A stretch of 64,000 bases of DNA from the NCBI GenBank assembly GCA_947497245.1, contig CANMFO010000001.1, positions 1,550,001 through 1,614,000 on the forward strand, in the 5' to 3' direction. The stretch comes from an uncultured Flavobacteriaceae bacterium. GTDB taxonomy: Bacteria > Bacteroidota > Bacteroidia > Flavobacteriales > Flavobacteriaceae. The notes under the pieces were generated by a model. It did not search any database. It worked only from the letters and a program-made list of their open reading frames with translations, and had not been told where the DNA came from. A program made the translations under genes and the position numbers. Of the stretch, positions 35,812 to 44,552 are shown in pieces. The first letter of the stretch is position 1; every line of letters begins with the position of its first letter.

Positions 35812-36819
35812 GGCCATAACCGGAAAGTGATCGGAAAGGTGCACGTTGTAGTTCTTATGGGCCCGCACTTCAAAAGCGGGATCCGCCAAAATAAAATCAA
35901 TGCGAAATGGGAAATGTAGAAAGTTATAGGTACGGCCGAGGCCGCTTCCTTTTTCTTCAAAGGTGTCTTGCATACGGTCCCCTTTGATCAATCGATAGGC
36001 GTGCGAAAATTGGGTGTTGTTGAAGTCCCCACAAACGATTGTTTTGTATGATGTGGCATTTCTGTGTTCCAAAAACAACTTTGCCTCCTCCGACTGTTTT
36101 TTAAAGGTCCGGGTCAGGCGCTGGTAGAGACGCAGGGAAGGCTGTTCCGCAATATTTCTTCGGCTGCCCGTCACCCCAAAGGATTCCAAATGCAGATTGT
36201 ATACCCGTATGGTATCTTTTTTATATACAATATCGGCAAAGGATCCATTGTTGCGACTGTCGGACCAATTAAAGGTACCTGAGTCCACTATGGGGTATTT
36301 TGAGAAAATGCCCAAGACCGTCCTTTTCCGATGGTTTTCATAGTTCACATAACGATAGGGGTACCGATCAAACTCGGCCTGTTTCCGAACCCCTGTTTCC
36401 TGATAACATATAATATCGGGGGCTTCCTTTGCGATGAACCGAAATGTTTCCTGCTGTACATCGGGCCTGTCAATATACCCGGCCCGGTTAAAGGCCCTAA
36501 CGTTAAAGGTCATTACCCTCAGATCCCCTTCCTCGATCTGCTGGTCATGGAATCCAACTTTGACAAACGATCCCAAAAAAAAATAGCCCAGCACCAATAT
36601 TGGAAAGGACAAAAAAAATTGTTTTCGTCGGATCAAGGCCCAATAGAAGGCGAACAACAGGTTCAGGCCTACCAAAATGGGTATCCCAAGGCTCAATATG
36701 GAAATATAGGGAAACCGATCGGCCTCCACATAGGGTACCATACAGGCCATAAGCAATACCATGGCAAAAATGAAATTGACCGTGAATACGATTCTATTGA
36801 AAAGGGATAGTCGTTTCAA
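35788..36819 (-). CDS. Membrane-anchored endonuclease/exonuclease/phosphatase (EEP) family protein
   Basis: A 343-aa protein with three N-terminal transmembrane helices (residues about 9-80) and an EEP catalytic domain. Motifs are LRVMTFNVRAFNR, DIICYQETGVRK with the metal-binding Glu, YKTIVCGDFNNTQFS with the Asp-x-Asn pair, and LSDHFPVMASF with the catalytic Asp-His. The start is taken as TTG at 36819, five bases after the rhomboid stop, because the longer ATG-started frames (36882, 36915) add basic, non-membrane sequence inside the rhomboid gene. Substrate may be a phosphodiester or a phospholipid; it cannot be told. Confidence 0.83.
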   Translation of the reverse strand: MKRLSLFNRIVFTVNFIFAMVLLMACMVPYVEADRFPYISILSLGIPILVGLNLLFAFYWALIRRKQFFLSFPILVLGYFFLGSFVKVGFHDQQIEEGDLRVMTFNVRAFNRAGYIDRPDVQQETFRFIAKEAPDIICYQETGVRKQAEFDRYPYRYVNYENHRKRTVLGIFSKYPIVDSGTFNWSDSRNNGSFADIVYKKDTIRVYNLHLESFGVTGSRRNIAEQPSLRLYQRLTRTFKKQSEEAKLFLEHRNATSYKTIVCGDFNNTQFSHAYRLIKGDRMQDTFEEKGSGLGRTYNFLHFPFRIDFILADPAFEVRAHKNYNVHLSDHFPVMASFRLQEQ

Positions 36820-36823
36820 AATA

Positions 36824-37696
36824 TCATTCCTCTTTACCCGCCTTGAAGAGAAAATCCTTCTCGTCTTTTGAAAGACTTTCATAGCCCGACTTGCTAATTT
36901 TGTCCAAAATGGCATCCACCTTACGCTGGTGGACCGCTTTGTCGTGACTTATTTCGGTTGTTTTCTTGGTTTTTTTCTTGCGATAGACCGTCTTTAATGG
37001 AGCCTTTTTTTCCTTCGCCCTGAAAAAGTTTGCGAAGCCATCCAACATATTGGCAAAGGGCTCGCCAATATCCCGGCCCTGTCCCAACTGCCGGGCATAG
37101 ACATAACCCAACAGGGCCCCGCCCAAATGCGCCAAATGCCCTCCTGCATTTCCATTGGGTATTTGGATCAGGTCGATCAACACCACCGCCAGTCCCACCA
37201 TCCATAGTTTTACATTAAAGAAGATGATCCGGACCTCTTGATCGGGAACATAGGCACATACAAAGATCAATACGGCCATGACCCCTGCGGAAGCACCGAT
37301 GAGGGTGGTTCGAACCCCTGTAAAAACCGGGAATAGGTTGTAGCACAACATGAACACCAGTCCTCCCAAAACCACTCCCAGGAAATAGACATTGACAAAC
37401 TTTCTGGGGCCGTAAAGATTGAGCATCATACGGCCAAAATAATAGAGCAAAAGCATGTTCCAAAAGATATGCCCGAAACCTCCATGAAAAAAGGAATAGG
37501 TCACCAGGGACCAAGGCTGCGAAAGAAAGGATGAAAAATCCCTGGGGAGGGCAAACCATCGGTCAATACTATCGGGCGCCGTATCCATGAGAAATGGCAA
37601 TAGGGCATTCAAGATAAATACCACTATATTGATGGCGATGAGCTTTTCGGAAACGCCCAATCTAGCAAACTGATATCGCAAGCCTCCGTTGTTCAT
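36824..37696 (-). CDS. Rhomboid intramembrane serine protease with DUF6576-like tail
   Basis: A 290-aa six-helix membrane protease. The catalytic Ser lies in TLIGASAGVMAVL and the catalytic His in GGHLAHLGGALLGYVYA; HGGFGHIFWNMLLLYYFG is the rhomboid HxxxN region. After residue about 215 comes a basic cytoplasmic tail (TVYRKKKTKKTTE) ending in a conserved segment (VDAILDKISKSGYESLS, then KDEKDFLFKAGKEE) seen on many Bacteroidota rhomboids. ATG at 37696 is preferred over a TTG at 37708. It is the second of two tandem rhomboids. Confidence 0.92.
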   Translation of the reverse strand: MNNGGLRYQFARLGVSEKLIAINIVVFILNALLPFLMDTAPDSIDRWFALPRDFSSFLSQPWSLVTYSFFHGGFGHIFWNMLLLYYFGRMMLNLYGPRKFVNVYFLGVVLGGLVFMLCYNLFPVFTGVRTTLIGASAGVMAVLIFVCAYVPDQEVRIIFFNVKLWMVGLAVVLIDLIQIPNGNAGGHLAHLGGALLGYVYARQLGQGRDIGEPFANMLDGFANFFRAKEKKAPLKTVYRKKKTKKTTEISHDKAVHQRKVDAILDKISKSGYESLSKDEKDFLFKAGKEE

Positions 37697-37698
37697 AT

Positions 37699-38547
37699 TT
37701 AATTCCAACGTTTATCGTTAAACTGATTCTTTTTCCAATACCACATCATGATGAATCCGGTCAGCGCCCCACCCAAATGTGCGATATATGCTGTATTGCT
37801 CGGGCTGAACAGGGAAACCCCCGAGAGTGCTGAAAACAGGTCCAACCCAATAATTGCGGGTATGAAGTATTTTGCCTTTATGGGGACGGGAAGAAAAATC
37901 AGCATCAGCTTGGACTCCGGAAATAGCATTCCAAAGGCCACCAATATGCCCATTATGGCCCCAGAAGCGCCCACCATGGTCTTTACACCAAACCCCTTGG
38001 CGTTCAATTCGAACAATGTCCGGAAATCGGCATTGGTGATCTTCAGGTTGTGTTGATTGATAATAGGTTCCAAACCTTCGAGGAAAATATTACTTCTCAA
38101 AAATCCCGCACCATCACTGGCATCGATGGCAGCTACCTCCCTTAAGACATCGTTCCCAATATCAAAAGATAGGTCTGAAGTAAGGGAAAACAACATAATA
38201 TAGTCCACTCCCAACGTTATGAGTGCCGCCCCCAATCCCGCAGAAATATAAAAAAAAAGGAATTTTTTTCTCCCAAAGACCTGTTCAACCTGCGTTCCGA
38301 ACATCCAAAGGGCAAACATATTGAAGAGTATGTGCTGAAAATATATGCCTCCGGATGGGGGGATATAGGAGGCGTGCATAAACATATGCGTAAATACTTG
38401 CCAAGGCCTGAACAGCTCATTCAATGGAAAATGCAGGGCAAACAGATTGTTCAACAGGACGCCCCCGGAACCGATTGTCAGTGTGGCGACCCATAGGATG
38501 GCATTTATGATGATCAAATGCTTGACCGTGTCCGTTATTCTAAACAT
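37699..38547 (-). CDS. Rhomboid intramembrane serine protease
   Basis: A 282-aa membrane protease. The catalytic Ser is in MVGASGAIMGIL and the His in AYIAHLGGALTGFIMMWYW; YFQHILFNMFALWMFG is the HxxxN region. A loop of about 60 residues after FFYISAGLGAALITLG is longer than in its neighbour. Its ATG directly abuts the mutL stop codon (TAG-ATG), so the two are translated from one mRNA. The next rhomboid starts two bases after its stop. Confidence 0.92.
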   Translation of the reverse strand: MFRITDTVKHLIIINAILWVATLTIGSGGVLLNNLFALHFPLNELFRPWQVFTHMFMHASYIPPSGGIYFQHILFNMFALWMFGTQVEQVFGRKKFLFFYISAGLGAALITLGVDYIMLFSLTSDLSFDIGNDVLREVAAIDASDGAGFLRSNIFLEGLEPIINQHNLKITNADFRTLFELNAKGFGVKTMVGASGAIMGILVAFGMLFPESKLMLIFLPVPIKAKYFIPAIIGLDLFSALSGVSLFSPSNTAYIAHLGGALTGFIMMWYWKKNQFNDKRWN

Positions 38548-40413
38548 CTATATAAATTTTTTGTCAATATCATTTTCGGTAATGGTAACGTAAACGGGTT
38601 TGTTGAACGGACTCACCATGGCTTCCTTACAGGCAAAAAGGTCGTTCACCAAGGCCAATTGTGAGGCACTGTCCAATACCTCCCCAGTTTTTACCGCCAA
38701 GGTCTTCGCCAAGGTCTTGGAGAGGACATCGGTCTGGGAAAAACTTTCCCCTCCGACTTCTTGCTGGCAATCGGCAATCAACTGGTCCAATACAATGCCC
38801 ACCTCGCTTTCAGGTACGGATAGGGGAACACCGGTGACCTCCACGGATTCTCCTTCGATCCTATCAAAAACAAACCCGATCGCGGTGAGGGTGTCGCGGA
38901 TCCCATCCAACAGTAGCACGTCCGTCTTGGAAAAAGAGAGGGACAGTGGGAACAACAACTGCTGGCTCACGGCCTCTTTGATGGTGCTGTTCCTCAAAAA
39001 TTTCTCATAGAGGACGCGTTGGTGCGCCCTGCTCTGGTCTATGACCACCATTCCCGATTTTATGGTCGTCACGATGTATTTTCTGCGAAGTTGAAAAGTC
39101 GTTGCCAAAGACTCCATCGAATCCAACTTTCCTTCAAAAATGGAGCCGGTAATGGTATCCGATTCGAATTGCAAGCTGCTGAAGTCCGTATCCTTCCCTA
39201 CCTTTGATTCCAGACCAACATACAGACTTTCCCAATGTTTATCTCCAGTACCCGACCTATGGGCCTTTCTGTAGGCCTGTGTCGCCACATGTTTTGTTCC
39301 CGGTTCGGCAAATGGATTGAACGTGGCATCGACGGCGACCTTGGGCAACTCCGCATCTTTATCCTTGAAGGCGTAGGGGGTCTCTAAATTGGGGTCGGTC
39401 TCGAAATCGAGTGCCGGAACCACGTTGAATTGCCCCAGACTGTGCTTTACCGTAGAACGCAAAATGGCGTATAGGGTATGTTCATCATCAAATTTAACTT
39501 CTGTCTTGGTGGGATGTATGTTGATGTCGATCGATGCCGGGTCTACCTCTAGGTACAGGAAATACCCGGGATGATTTTCCGGTTTTATGAGCCCCTCAAA
39601 TGCCGAGAGGACTGCGTGATGGAGGTATGGGCTCTTAATGAACCTGTTGTTCACAAAAAAGAACTGCTCTCCCCTACTCTTCTTCGAGAATTGGGGCCTG
39701 TTGATGAAACCTGAAATTTTCACCACCTGTGTTTCTTCTTCGACAGGAACCAGTTTTTGATTGGTCTTACTGCCAAAAATATGTACGATACGTTGCCTTA
39801 GGTTACTTTTGGGGAGGTTAAAGAGTTCGCTTCCGTTGACGTAATAATGAAAGGCAATATTGGGGTGTGCAAGCGCCACACGATGGAACTCATCGGTAAT
39901 GTGCCGCAATTCTACCTGGTTGGATTTTAAAAAATTCCGTCGTGCCGGAATGTTGAAGAACAAATGCTTCACCGATAGGGAGGTTCCCTTGGGCACTACC
40001 TTCACCTCTTGAAAGATGATGTTGCTCCCTTCTATCTTCAGATGGGTTCCCAATTCGGCCCCTTCGGGCTTGGTCTGCATTTCAACATGTGCGATGGCAG
40101 CGACCGACGCCAGGGCTTCTCCCCGAAAACCCTTTGTTGCCAATTTGAACAGATCTTCCGCTTGTTGGATCTTTGATGTAGCATGGCGCTCAAAGCTCAG
40201 TCTTGCATCGGTTTCGCTCATTCCCGAACCATCATCAACCACTTGGATAAGGGTCTTTCCCCCGTCCTTTACGATCAATTTTATGGTCTGGGCACCCGCA
40301 TCAATGGCGTTTTCCAATAATTCCTTAACCACGGAGGCGGGTCGTTGGACCACTTCCCCAGCCGCAATCTGATTCGCAACATGGTCTGGCAAAAGTTTAA
40401 TGATATCTGCCAT
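38548..40413 (-). CDS. mutL: DNA mismatch repair protein MutL
   Basis: A 621-aa GHKL ATPase. N-terminal motifs are intact: VVKELLENAIDAGA (Mg-binding Asn), DDGSGM, RHATSKI and GFRGEAL. In the C-terminal dimerisation domain, the endonuclease motif DQHA(X)2E(X)4E reads DQSRAHQRVLYE, so the first His and the first Glu are replaced. The late CPHGRP-type motif reads SPFNKP. The protein may therefore lack nicking activity. It shares one base with the upstream small gene (TAATG) and abuts the rhomboid gene. Confidence 0.95.
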   Translation of the reverse strand: MADIIKLLPDHVANQIAAGEVVQRPASVVKELLENAIDAGAQTIKLIVKDGGKTLIQVVDDGSGMSETDARLSFERHATSKIQQAEDLFKLATKGFRGEALASVAAIAHVEMQTKPEGAELGTHLKIEGSNIIFQEVKVVPKGTSLSVKHLFFNIPARRNFLKSNQVELRHITDEFHRVALAHPNIAFHYYVNGSELFNLPKSNLRQRIVHIFGSKTNQKLVPVEEETQVVKISGFINRPQFSKKSRGEQFFFVNNRFIKSPYLHHAVLSAFEGLIKPENHPGYFLYLEVDPASIDINIHPTKTEVKFDDEHTLYAILRSTVKHSLGQFNVVPALDFETDPNLETPYAFKDKDAELPKVAVDATFNPFAEPGTKHVATQAYRKAHRSGTGDKHWESLYVGLESKVGKDTDFSSLQFESDTITGSIFEGKLDSMESLATTFQLRRKYIVTTIKSGMVVIDQSRAHQRVLYEKFLRNSTIKEAVSQQLLFPLSLSFSKTDVLLLDGIRDTLTAIGFVFDRIEGESVEVTGVPLSVPESEVGIVLDQLIADCQQEVGGESFSQTDVLSKTLAKTLAVKTGEVLDSASQLALVNDLFACKEAMVSPFNKPVYVTITENDIDKKFI

Positions 40414-40712
40414 TATTTGGGATAGAATATTGAAAGGTCAAAATCGATGATATACAGGAAGATAAAAATCAAAACGGCCAAAATAATCAGAAAACGGATC
40501 TTTAGGTTGCGGTCCCCTTTCCGGCGTGCGTCCTGCATGGCACTGCCCAATTTGTTCTTCAACCCCCTTGGCGTATCGACAGTACTTCTATATTTATCGA
40601 ACCGGTGTTCAAATTTGAAAGGGCTGCCCTCACTTTCATTGCGGTAGTAACGGGGGGAGTAACCGAACCTCTTGTTCCGTTTTAATTTTGTGAATTTGTC
40701 AAATACCCCCAT
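40413..40712 (-). CDS. Small membrane protein (often mislabelled riboflavin synthase beta subunit)
   Basis: A 99-aa protein with a basic N-terminal half (MGVFDKFTKLKRNKRFGYSP) and one transmembrane helix near the C terminus (FLIILAVLIFIFLYIIDF). Homologues sit between ribH and mutL in Flavobacteriaceae, and databases sometimes call them riboflavin synthase subunit beta. That label probably comes from the neighbour, as nothing in the sequence resembles lumazine synthase. Start ATG at 40712; the frame upstream to 40817 is not family-like. Function unknown. Confidence 0.75.
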   Translation of the reverse strand: MGVFDKFTKLKRNKRFGYSPRYYRNESEGSPFKFEHRFDKYRSTVDTPRGLKNKLGSAMQDARRKGDRNLKIRFLIILAVLIFIFLYIIDFDLSIFYPK

Positions 40713-40852
40713 AAGTTCAAAGTTACTTAAAATCAAAAAATATGCCGTACACCTATTGCCAAATTTTGTTAACAGCGTCAAGAGGTCCGCGGCCCGGCAG
40801 TGTGGAGTGTGCAACAATGGGAATCCGAAATTTTAGTTTGGGATAGGTGGCC

Positions 40853-41335
40853 TTACCTGCCCAGGCTCGCCATTTGTATGGCCGCAATGGCGGCCTCGGT
40901 GCCTTTGTTACCGTGCTTTCCTCCGCTACGGTCCTTGGCCTGCTGCAGGTTGTTGTCGGTAAGTACGCAAAAGATCACCGGGGTGTCGAGTTGTACATTG
41001 AGATCCTTGATTCCCTGGGCGGTTGCGTTACAAACAAAATCGAAATGCTTGGTCTCCCCCTGGATCACGCTTCCAATGGCGATGACCGCATCCACATCAG
41101 TGGAGGCGATAAGTTTTTTGCATCCAAAGGTCAGCTCAAAACTGCCGGGCACGTCCCAACGGATGATGTTTTCCATTTTGGCCCCACAATCCAGCAGAGC
41201 CTCTTGGGCACCCGCGAAAAGCCCCTCCGTAATTTCAGCGTTCCATTCAGAAACGACGATCCCAAATCGGAGATGTTCCGCATTTGGGATCGTTGCCCTA
41301 TCGTAAACCGATAAATTTTTACTTGCAGTGGCCAT
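40853..41335 (-). CDS. ribH: 6,7-dimethyl-8-ribityllumazine synthase
   Basis: A 160-aa enzyme of riboflavin synthesis that joins the pyrimidine and the butanone phosphate and assembles into icosahedral or pentameric shells. FGIVVSEWNAEITEGL binds the pyrimidine, VPGSFELTFG and AIGSVIQGETKHFDFVC follow, the latter with the catalytic His, and PVIFCVLTDNNLQQAKDRSGG binds phosphate. Its start codon shares a base with the stop of the TPR gene upstream. Confidence 0.95.
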   Translation of the reverse strand: MATASKNLSVYDRATIPNAEHLRFGIVVSEWNAEITEGLFAGAQEALLDCGAKMENIIRWDVPGSFELTFGCKKLIASTDVDAVIAIGSVIQGETKHFDFVCNATAQGIKDLNVQLDTPVIFCVLTDNNLQQAKDRSGGKHGNKGTEAAIAAIQMASLGR

Positions 41336-42102
41336 TACTTCCCGCTTTTGGCCATACCGATGAAGGCATCTATGGTACGGGCCTCGTCTGCACTCGAATA
41401 TTCGTCCTTTATTCGCTGAAAGTACTGCAGCGCCTTGTCTTTTTGGTCCAATTCCAAGGCGGTCACCCCGGCCTTGTAGAGGAATTTTGGCGTTGTGTAA
41501 TCGTTCGTGCTATGGGCAATGGCCGCCTCGTAGTAGCCCAATGCTTCGCTGGGTTGGTTCAATTGCATAAAGGCATCTCCCAGACCCCCTTTGGCCATGG
41601 CGCCCAAAACGGCATCATCTGAAGAGAAATTCCCCAAATAACTAATGGCCTCCTGGTACTGTTGCATGCTCAAATAGGCCATTCCGGCGGAATAGTTTGC
41701 CAAATTGGCCGCTTTGGTCCCGGGGTATTCGTCGATGATATCCAAAAACCCGTACTTCCCCTCCGCTCCGTTCAGGGCCAAGTTGAAAAGCGAATCCTGC
41801 TGTGCCGTAGCGTTCAGGGCCTGGTCAAAATACTGTTGGGGATAATAAAGTTCGTTGGCGGCCCCTGCATCCTTGGGTTTCTGCACAAATTGGTCATAGG
41901 CCAAATAACCCAAGAGCCCCACGGCGACCACCCCGATCACCCCCAGGATATAATTTTGGTTCTTGGAGACCCATTCTTCGGTCTTCGAGGCACTTTCGTC
42001 CAAGGTACTAAAAACCTCTGCGGTGGTACTCTCCTGCTCATCGAAACGTTGTTCGTCGTCCTTCCCCTTTGGTTTATATCCCCGCTTCTTATATGTAGCC
42101 AT
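41335..42102 (-). CDS. Membrane-anchored tetratricopeptide-repeat protein
   Basis: A 255-aa protein: a charged cytoplasmic N-terminal 50 residues, one transmembrane helix (YILGVIGVVAVGLLGYLAYDQF), and TPR-like repeats, for example LANYSAGMAYLSMQQYQEAI, GGLGDAFMQLNQPSEALGYY and YKAGVTALELDQKDKALQYF. It resembles YfgM/YfgC-like periplasmic TPR proteins in layout. It probably works as a protein-protein scaffold facing the periplasm. It heads the minus-strand group TPR-ribH-small protein-mutL-rhomboids. Confidence 0.87.
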   Translation of the reverse strand: MATYKKRGYKPKGKDDEQRFDEQESTTAEVFSTLDESASKTEEWVSKNQNYILGVIGVVAVGLLGYLAYDQFVQKPKDAGAANELYYPQQYFDQALNATAQQDSLFNLALNGAEGKYGFLDIIDEYPGTKAANLANYSAGMAYLSMQQYQEAISYLGNFSSDDAVLGAMAKGGLGDAFMQLNQPSEALGYYEAAIAHSTNDYTTPKFLYKAGVTALELDQKDKALQYFQRIKDEYSSADEARTIDAFIGMAKSGK

Positions 42103-42123
42103 CCTATTTTTTTATTGGTCGCG

Positions 42124-42131
42124 CAAAAATA
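42124..42131 (-). promoter_or_regulatory. -7 box of the TPR-ribH-mutL transcript
   Basis: TATTTTTG on the minus strand, 21 nt before the TPR start codon. The -33 TTG is not at the usual distance (nearest spacer 11 nt). Confidence 0.45.
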
Positions 42132-42167
42132 AAGTTTTTATCCAAAACCGGAAGGGTATTTATTCGT

Positions 42168-42175
42168 TATTTTTG
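42168..42175 (+). promoter_or_regulatory. -7 box of recF
   Basis: TATTTTTG on the plus strand, 53 nt before the recF ATG, facing away from the TPR promoter. No clear TTG is seen at -33. Confidence 0.4.
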
Positions 42176-42228
42176 GATATTTTACCTTATGCCCTTGAGG
42201 GGCAAAACCAAAACCAGACCCAAAAAGA

Positions 42229-43308
42229 ATGTTTCTGAAGAAGCTGTCCTTGATCAATTACAAGAATTTCGAATCGGAGCATTTCGAATTCGATGGAAAA
42301 ATAAATTGCTTTGTAGGGGCCAATGGTGTGGGGAAAACCAACATTTTGGACGCCATTTACCATCTTTCCCTGGGCAAAAGTTACTTCAATCCCGTAGCCA
42401 CACAGAATATCCGCCATGGAGAGGATTTTTTTGTGATCGAAGGGGAATTTGAAAAGGACGAACGTGGGGAAAAGGTGGTCTGTAGCCTGAAAAGGGGGGG
42501 CAAAAGAATCATCAAAAGGAACGGAAAGGCCTACGATAGACTGTCCGATCATATCGGTTTGCTCCCCTTGGTCATCATTTCCCCGGCCGACCGGGACCTG
42601 ATCCTCGAAGGCAGCGATACCCGTAGAAAGTTTGTGGATGGTGTAATCGCCCAGTCGGACAAAAAATATTTGCAAGACCTGCTCAAGTACCAAAAGGTAT
42701 TGGCACAGCGCAATTCACTCCTGAAGTATTTCGCCCTCAACCAAACCTTCGATGTTTCCACACTATCGGTGTACGATGAGCAACTGCACGCCTTTGGAAC
42801 CGAGATCTTTAACAAAAGAGTCGCCTTTTTGGAAGATTTTATACCCATTTTCAAAGAACAGTATGTCAGCATTTCCGGTGGCAAGGAGGACGTATCGCTG
42901 ACCTACGACAGTAAGCTATTGGACGATGGGCTCCTATCCCTCTTGGAAAAAAACATAGATCGGGACCGCTATTTACAGTACACGAGTACAGGCATACACA
43001 AAGATGACCTTGACTTTGACATTGCGGGACATCCCATTAAAAAATTTGGGAGCCAAGGACAACAGAAATCCTTTTTGATCGCACTGAAGTTTGCCCAGTT
43101 CCAATTTATCCAGGAACAGGCCAAGACCACTCCGATACTATTGCTGGATGATATTTTTGACAAATTGGATGAAAATCGGGTAAGCCATATTGTATCTCTG
43201 GTCAATGATGAAAACTTCGGACAGATCTTTATCAGCGACACCCATGCCGACCGCACCGAAAAGGTGGTAAAAAACATTCATCAGTCCTACAAAATATTTA
43301 AATTGTAA
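42229..43308 (+). CDS. recF: DNA replication and repair protein RecF
   Basis: A 359-aa SMC-like ATPase that loads RecA at gaps together with RecO and RecR. Walker A is [14 protein letters not shown], the signature region is [18 protein letters not shown], and Walker B is [15 protein letters not shown]. Length is normal. Unlike in E. coli it is not beside dnaA-dnaN. A lipoprotein gene follows directly, with one base between. Confidence 0.95.
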   Translation: MFLKKLSLINYKNFESEHFEFDGKINCFVGANGVGKTNILDAIYHLSLGKSYFNPVATQNIRHGEDFFVIEGEFEKDERGEKVVCSLKRGGKRIIKRNGKAYDRLSDHIGLLPLVIISPADRDLILEGSDTRRKFVDGVIAQSDKKYLQDLLKYQKVLAQRNSLLKYFALNQTFDVSTLSVYDEQLHAFGTEIFNKRVAFLEDFIPIFKEQYVSISGGKEDVSLTYDSKLLDDGLLSLLEKNIDRDRYLQYTSTGIHKDDLDFDIAGHPIKKFGSQGQQKSFLIALKFAQFQFIQEQAKTTPILLLDDIFDKLDENRVSHIVSLVNDENFGQIFISDTHADRTEKVVKNIHQSYKIFKL

Positions 43309-43309
43309 T

Positions 43310-43729
43310 ATGCAAAAATTGATGTTCCTGGGATTGGTCTTTTTGTGGATGGGATGCACGGGCAAGGTCTCCAGGGAGGCTATACCCCAATTGAACGGCT
43401 ACTGGGAGATCAAAAAGGTGGTGTTCCCAGATGGGAAATCAAAGGAATACCAAATGAGCACCACAGTGGATTATATCCAATTGGAGGGGCTGAAGGGGTT
43501 TCGAAAAAAGGTACAGCCCCAATTGGACGGCACCTATGGCACGTCGAACGATGCCGAACTTTTTTCGATCATGGAAGATGGGGATGATCTGCACATCCAC
43601 TATAAAAACGAATTGAGCGAATGGTCGGAAACTTTGATGAAACTGGATGAAGATACATTCTGGGTCGTCAATGAGGCGGGCATCCAATACCACTACGAAC
43701 GTTTCCAACCCATCAAGGCAGGACACTAA
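43310..43729 (+). CDS. Lipocalin-like lipoprotein
   Basis: A 139-aa lipoprotein with signal MQKLMFLGLVFLWMGC (Cys16) and a small beta-rich domain beginning LNGYWEIKKVVFPDG, the GxW start of lipocalin-like proteins. It lies between recF and the DciA-like gene and shares one base with the latter (TAATG). Its ligand is unknown. Confidence 0.75.
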   Translation: MQKLMFLGLVFLWMGCTGKVSREAIPQLNGYWEIKKVVFPDGKSKEYQMSTTVDYIQLEGLKGFRKKVQPQLDGTYGTSNDAELFSIMEDGDDLHIHYKNELSEWSETLMKLDEDTFWVVNEAGIQYHYERFQPIKAGH

Positions 43730-44025
43730 TGGCAAAAAGAAAAAACGACCATTTGAAGTTAGGGGAGGCCCTAAGGGAGTTCATACAACAGAACAAGCTC
43801 CAAAAAGGAATGGACAAGGTCGATGTCCGCGAGGCTTGGGTGCGTCTAATGGGCAAGGGCGTCAACAATTACACCACGGCCGTCGAACTTCGAAACAACA
43901 CCCTGTTCGTTTCCCTTTCATCTTCGGTCCTCAGGGAAGAGCTCGGCCTTGGAAAATCAAAGATCATCGCCATGCTCAATGAGGAATTGGGAAAAGATCT
44001 GGTCAAGAAATTGGTGCTTCGGTGA
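43729..44025 (+). CDS. DUF721 (DciA-like) protein
   Basis: A 98-aa protein of the DUF721 family, related to DciA, the ancestral loader of the replicative helicase. LGEALREFIQQNKLQKGMDK opens the KH-like domain, followed by VREAWVRLMGKGVNNYT and LSSSVLREELGLGKSKII. Location next to recF is common in Flavobacteriaceae and fits a DNA replication role. It is smaller than proteobacterial DciA because it lacks the disordered extension. Confidence 0.85.
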   Translation: MAKRKNDHLKLGEALREFIQQNKLQKGMDKVDVREAWVRLMGKGVNNYTTAVELRNNTLFVSLSSSVLREELGLGKSKIIAMLNEELGKDLVKKLVLR

Positions 44026-44063
44026 CAAAAAAGGCCCAACAGGTTTTGAATCCGCCGGGCCTT
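44026..44063 (-). terminator. Terminator of ndk between convergent genes
   Basis: Stem AAGGCCC/GGGCCTT (44031-44037 with 44057-44063) with a 19-nt loop. On the minus strand it is followed by a U-run (complement of the A-run at 44027-44032), so it best serves ndk. Confidence 0.6.
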
Positions 44064-44084
44064 GTCCAATTTTTATCCTATGTT

Positions 44085-44504
44085 TTAATACACTTCCCTT
44101 CCAGCAAAGTGAAACGCACCTTCTATGGCCGCATTTTCGTCGCTATCCGATCCGTGCACGGCATTTTCCGCGATATCCGTCGCGAACAGTTTTCGTATGG
44201 TGCCTTCCGCTGCTTCCATCGGGTTGGTCGCTCCAATGAGCGCACGAAAATCCTCAACGGCATTTTCTTTTTCCAAAATGGCGGAAACAATGGGGCCCCT
44301 GGTCATAAAATCCACAAGCTCCCCAAAAAATGGGCGCTCTTTGTGGACTGCGTAGAACTCGCGCGCATCCCTTCTGCTCAACTGGGTATATTTCATGGCA
44401 ACGATCTTAAAGCCCGCGCCGGTAATTTTTTCCAAAATGGCACCGATATGGCCATTTTCCACAGCATCAGGTTTGATCATCGTAAAGGTTCTGTTTGTCG
44501 TCAT
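44085..44504 (-). CDS. ndk: Nucleoside diphosphate kinase
   Basis: A 139-aa enzyme that equalises NTP pools through a phosphohistidine. The active-site His117 lies in NAVHGSDS, and [16 protein letters not shown], the N-terminal signature, follows the start. The start is ATG at 44504; the longer frame to 44549 runs through the promoter. Length is normal for the family. Confidence 0.96.
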   Translation of the reverse strand: MTTNRTFTMIKPDAVENGHIGAILEKITGAGFKIVAMKYTQLSRRDAREFYAVHKERPFFGELVDFMTRGPIVSAILEKENAVEDFRALIGATNPMEAAEGTIRKLFATDIAENAVHGSDSDENAAIEGAFHFAGREVY

Positions 44505-44519
44505 GCTAAAATTTTTGCG

Positions 44520-44549
44520 CAAAAATAAGCTTTTCCATATAATTCGCAA
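44520..44549 (-). promoter_or_regulatory. Promoter of ndk
   Basis: On the minus strand: TTG at 44549-44547, a 19-nt spacer and TATTTTTG at 44527-44520, a full match to the Bacteroidota consensus, 15 nt before the start codon. Confidence 0.65.
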
Positions 44550-44552
44550 TAA

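Noticed and set aside
40413-40712. Label riboflavin synthase beta subunit for the small gene beside ribH
   Set aside because: The 99-aa protein is basic with one membrane helix and has none of the lumazine synthase motifs; ribH itself is the next gene.
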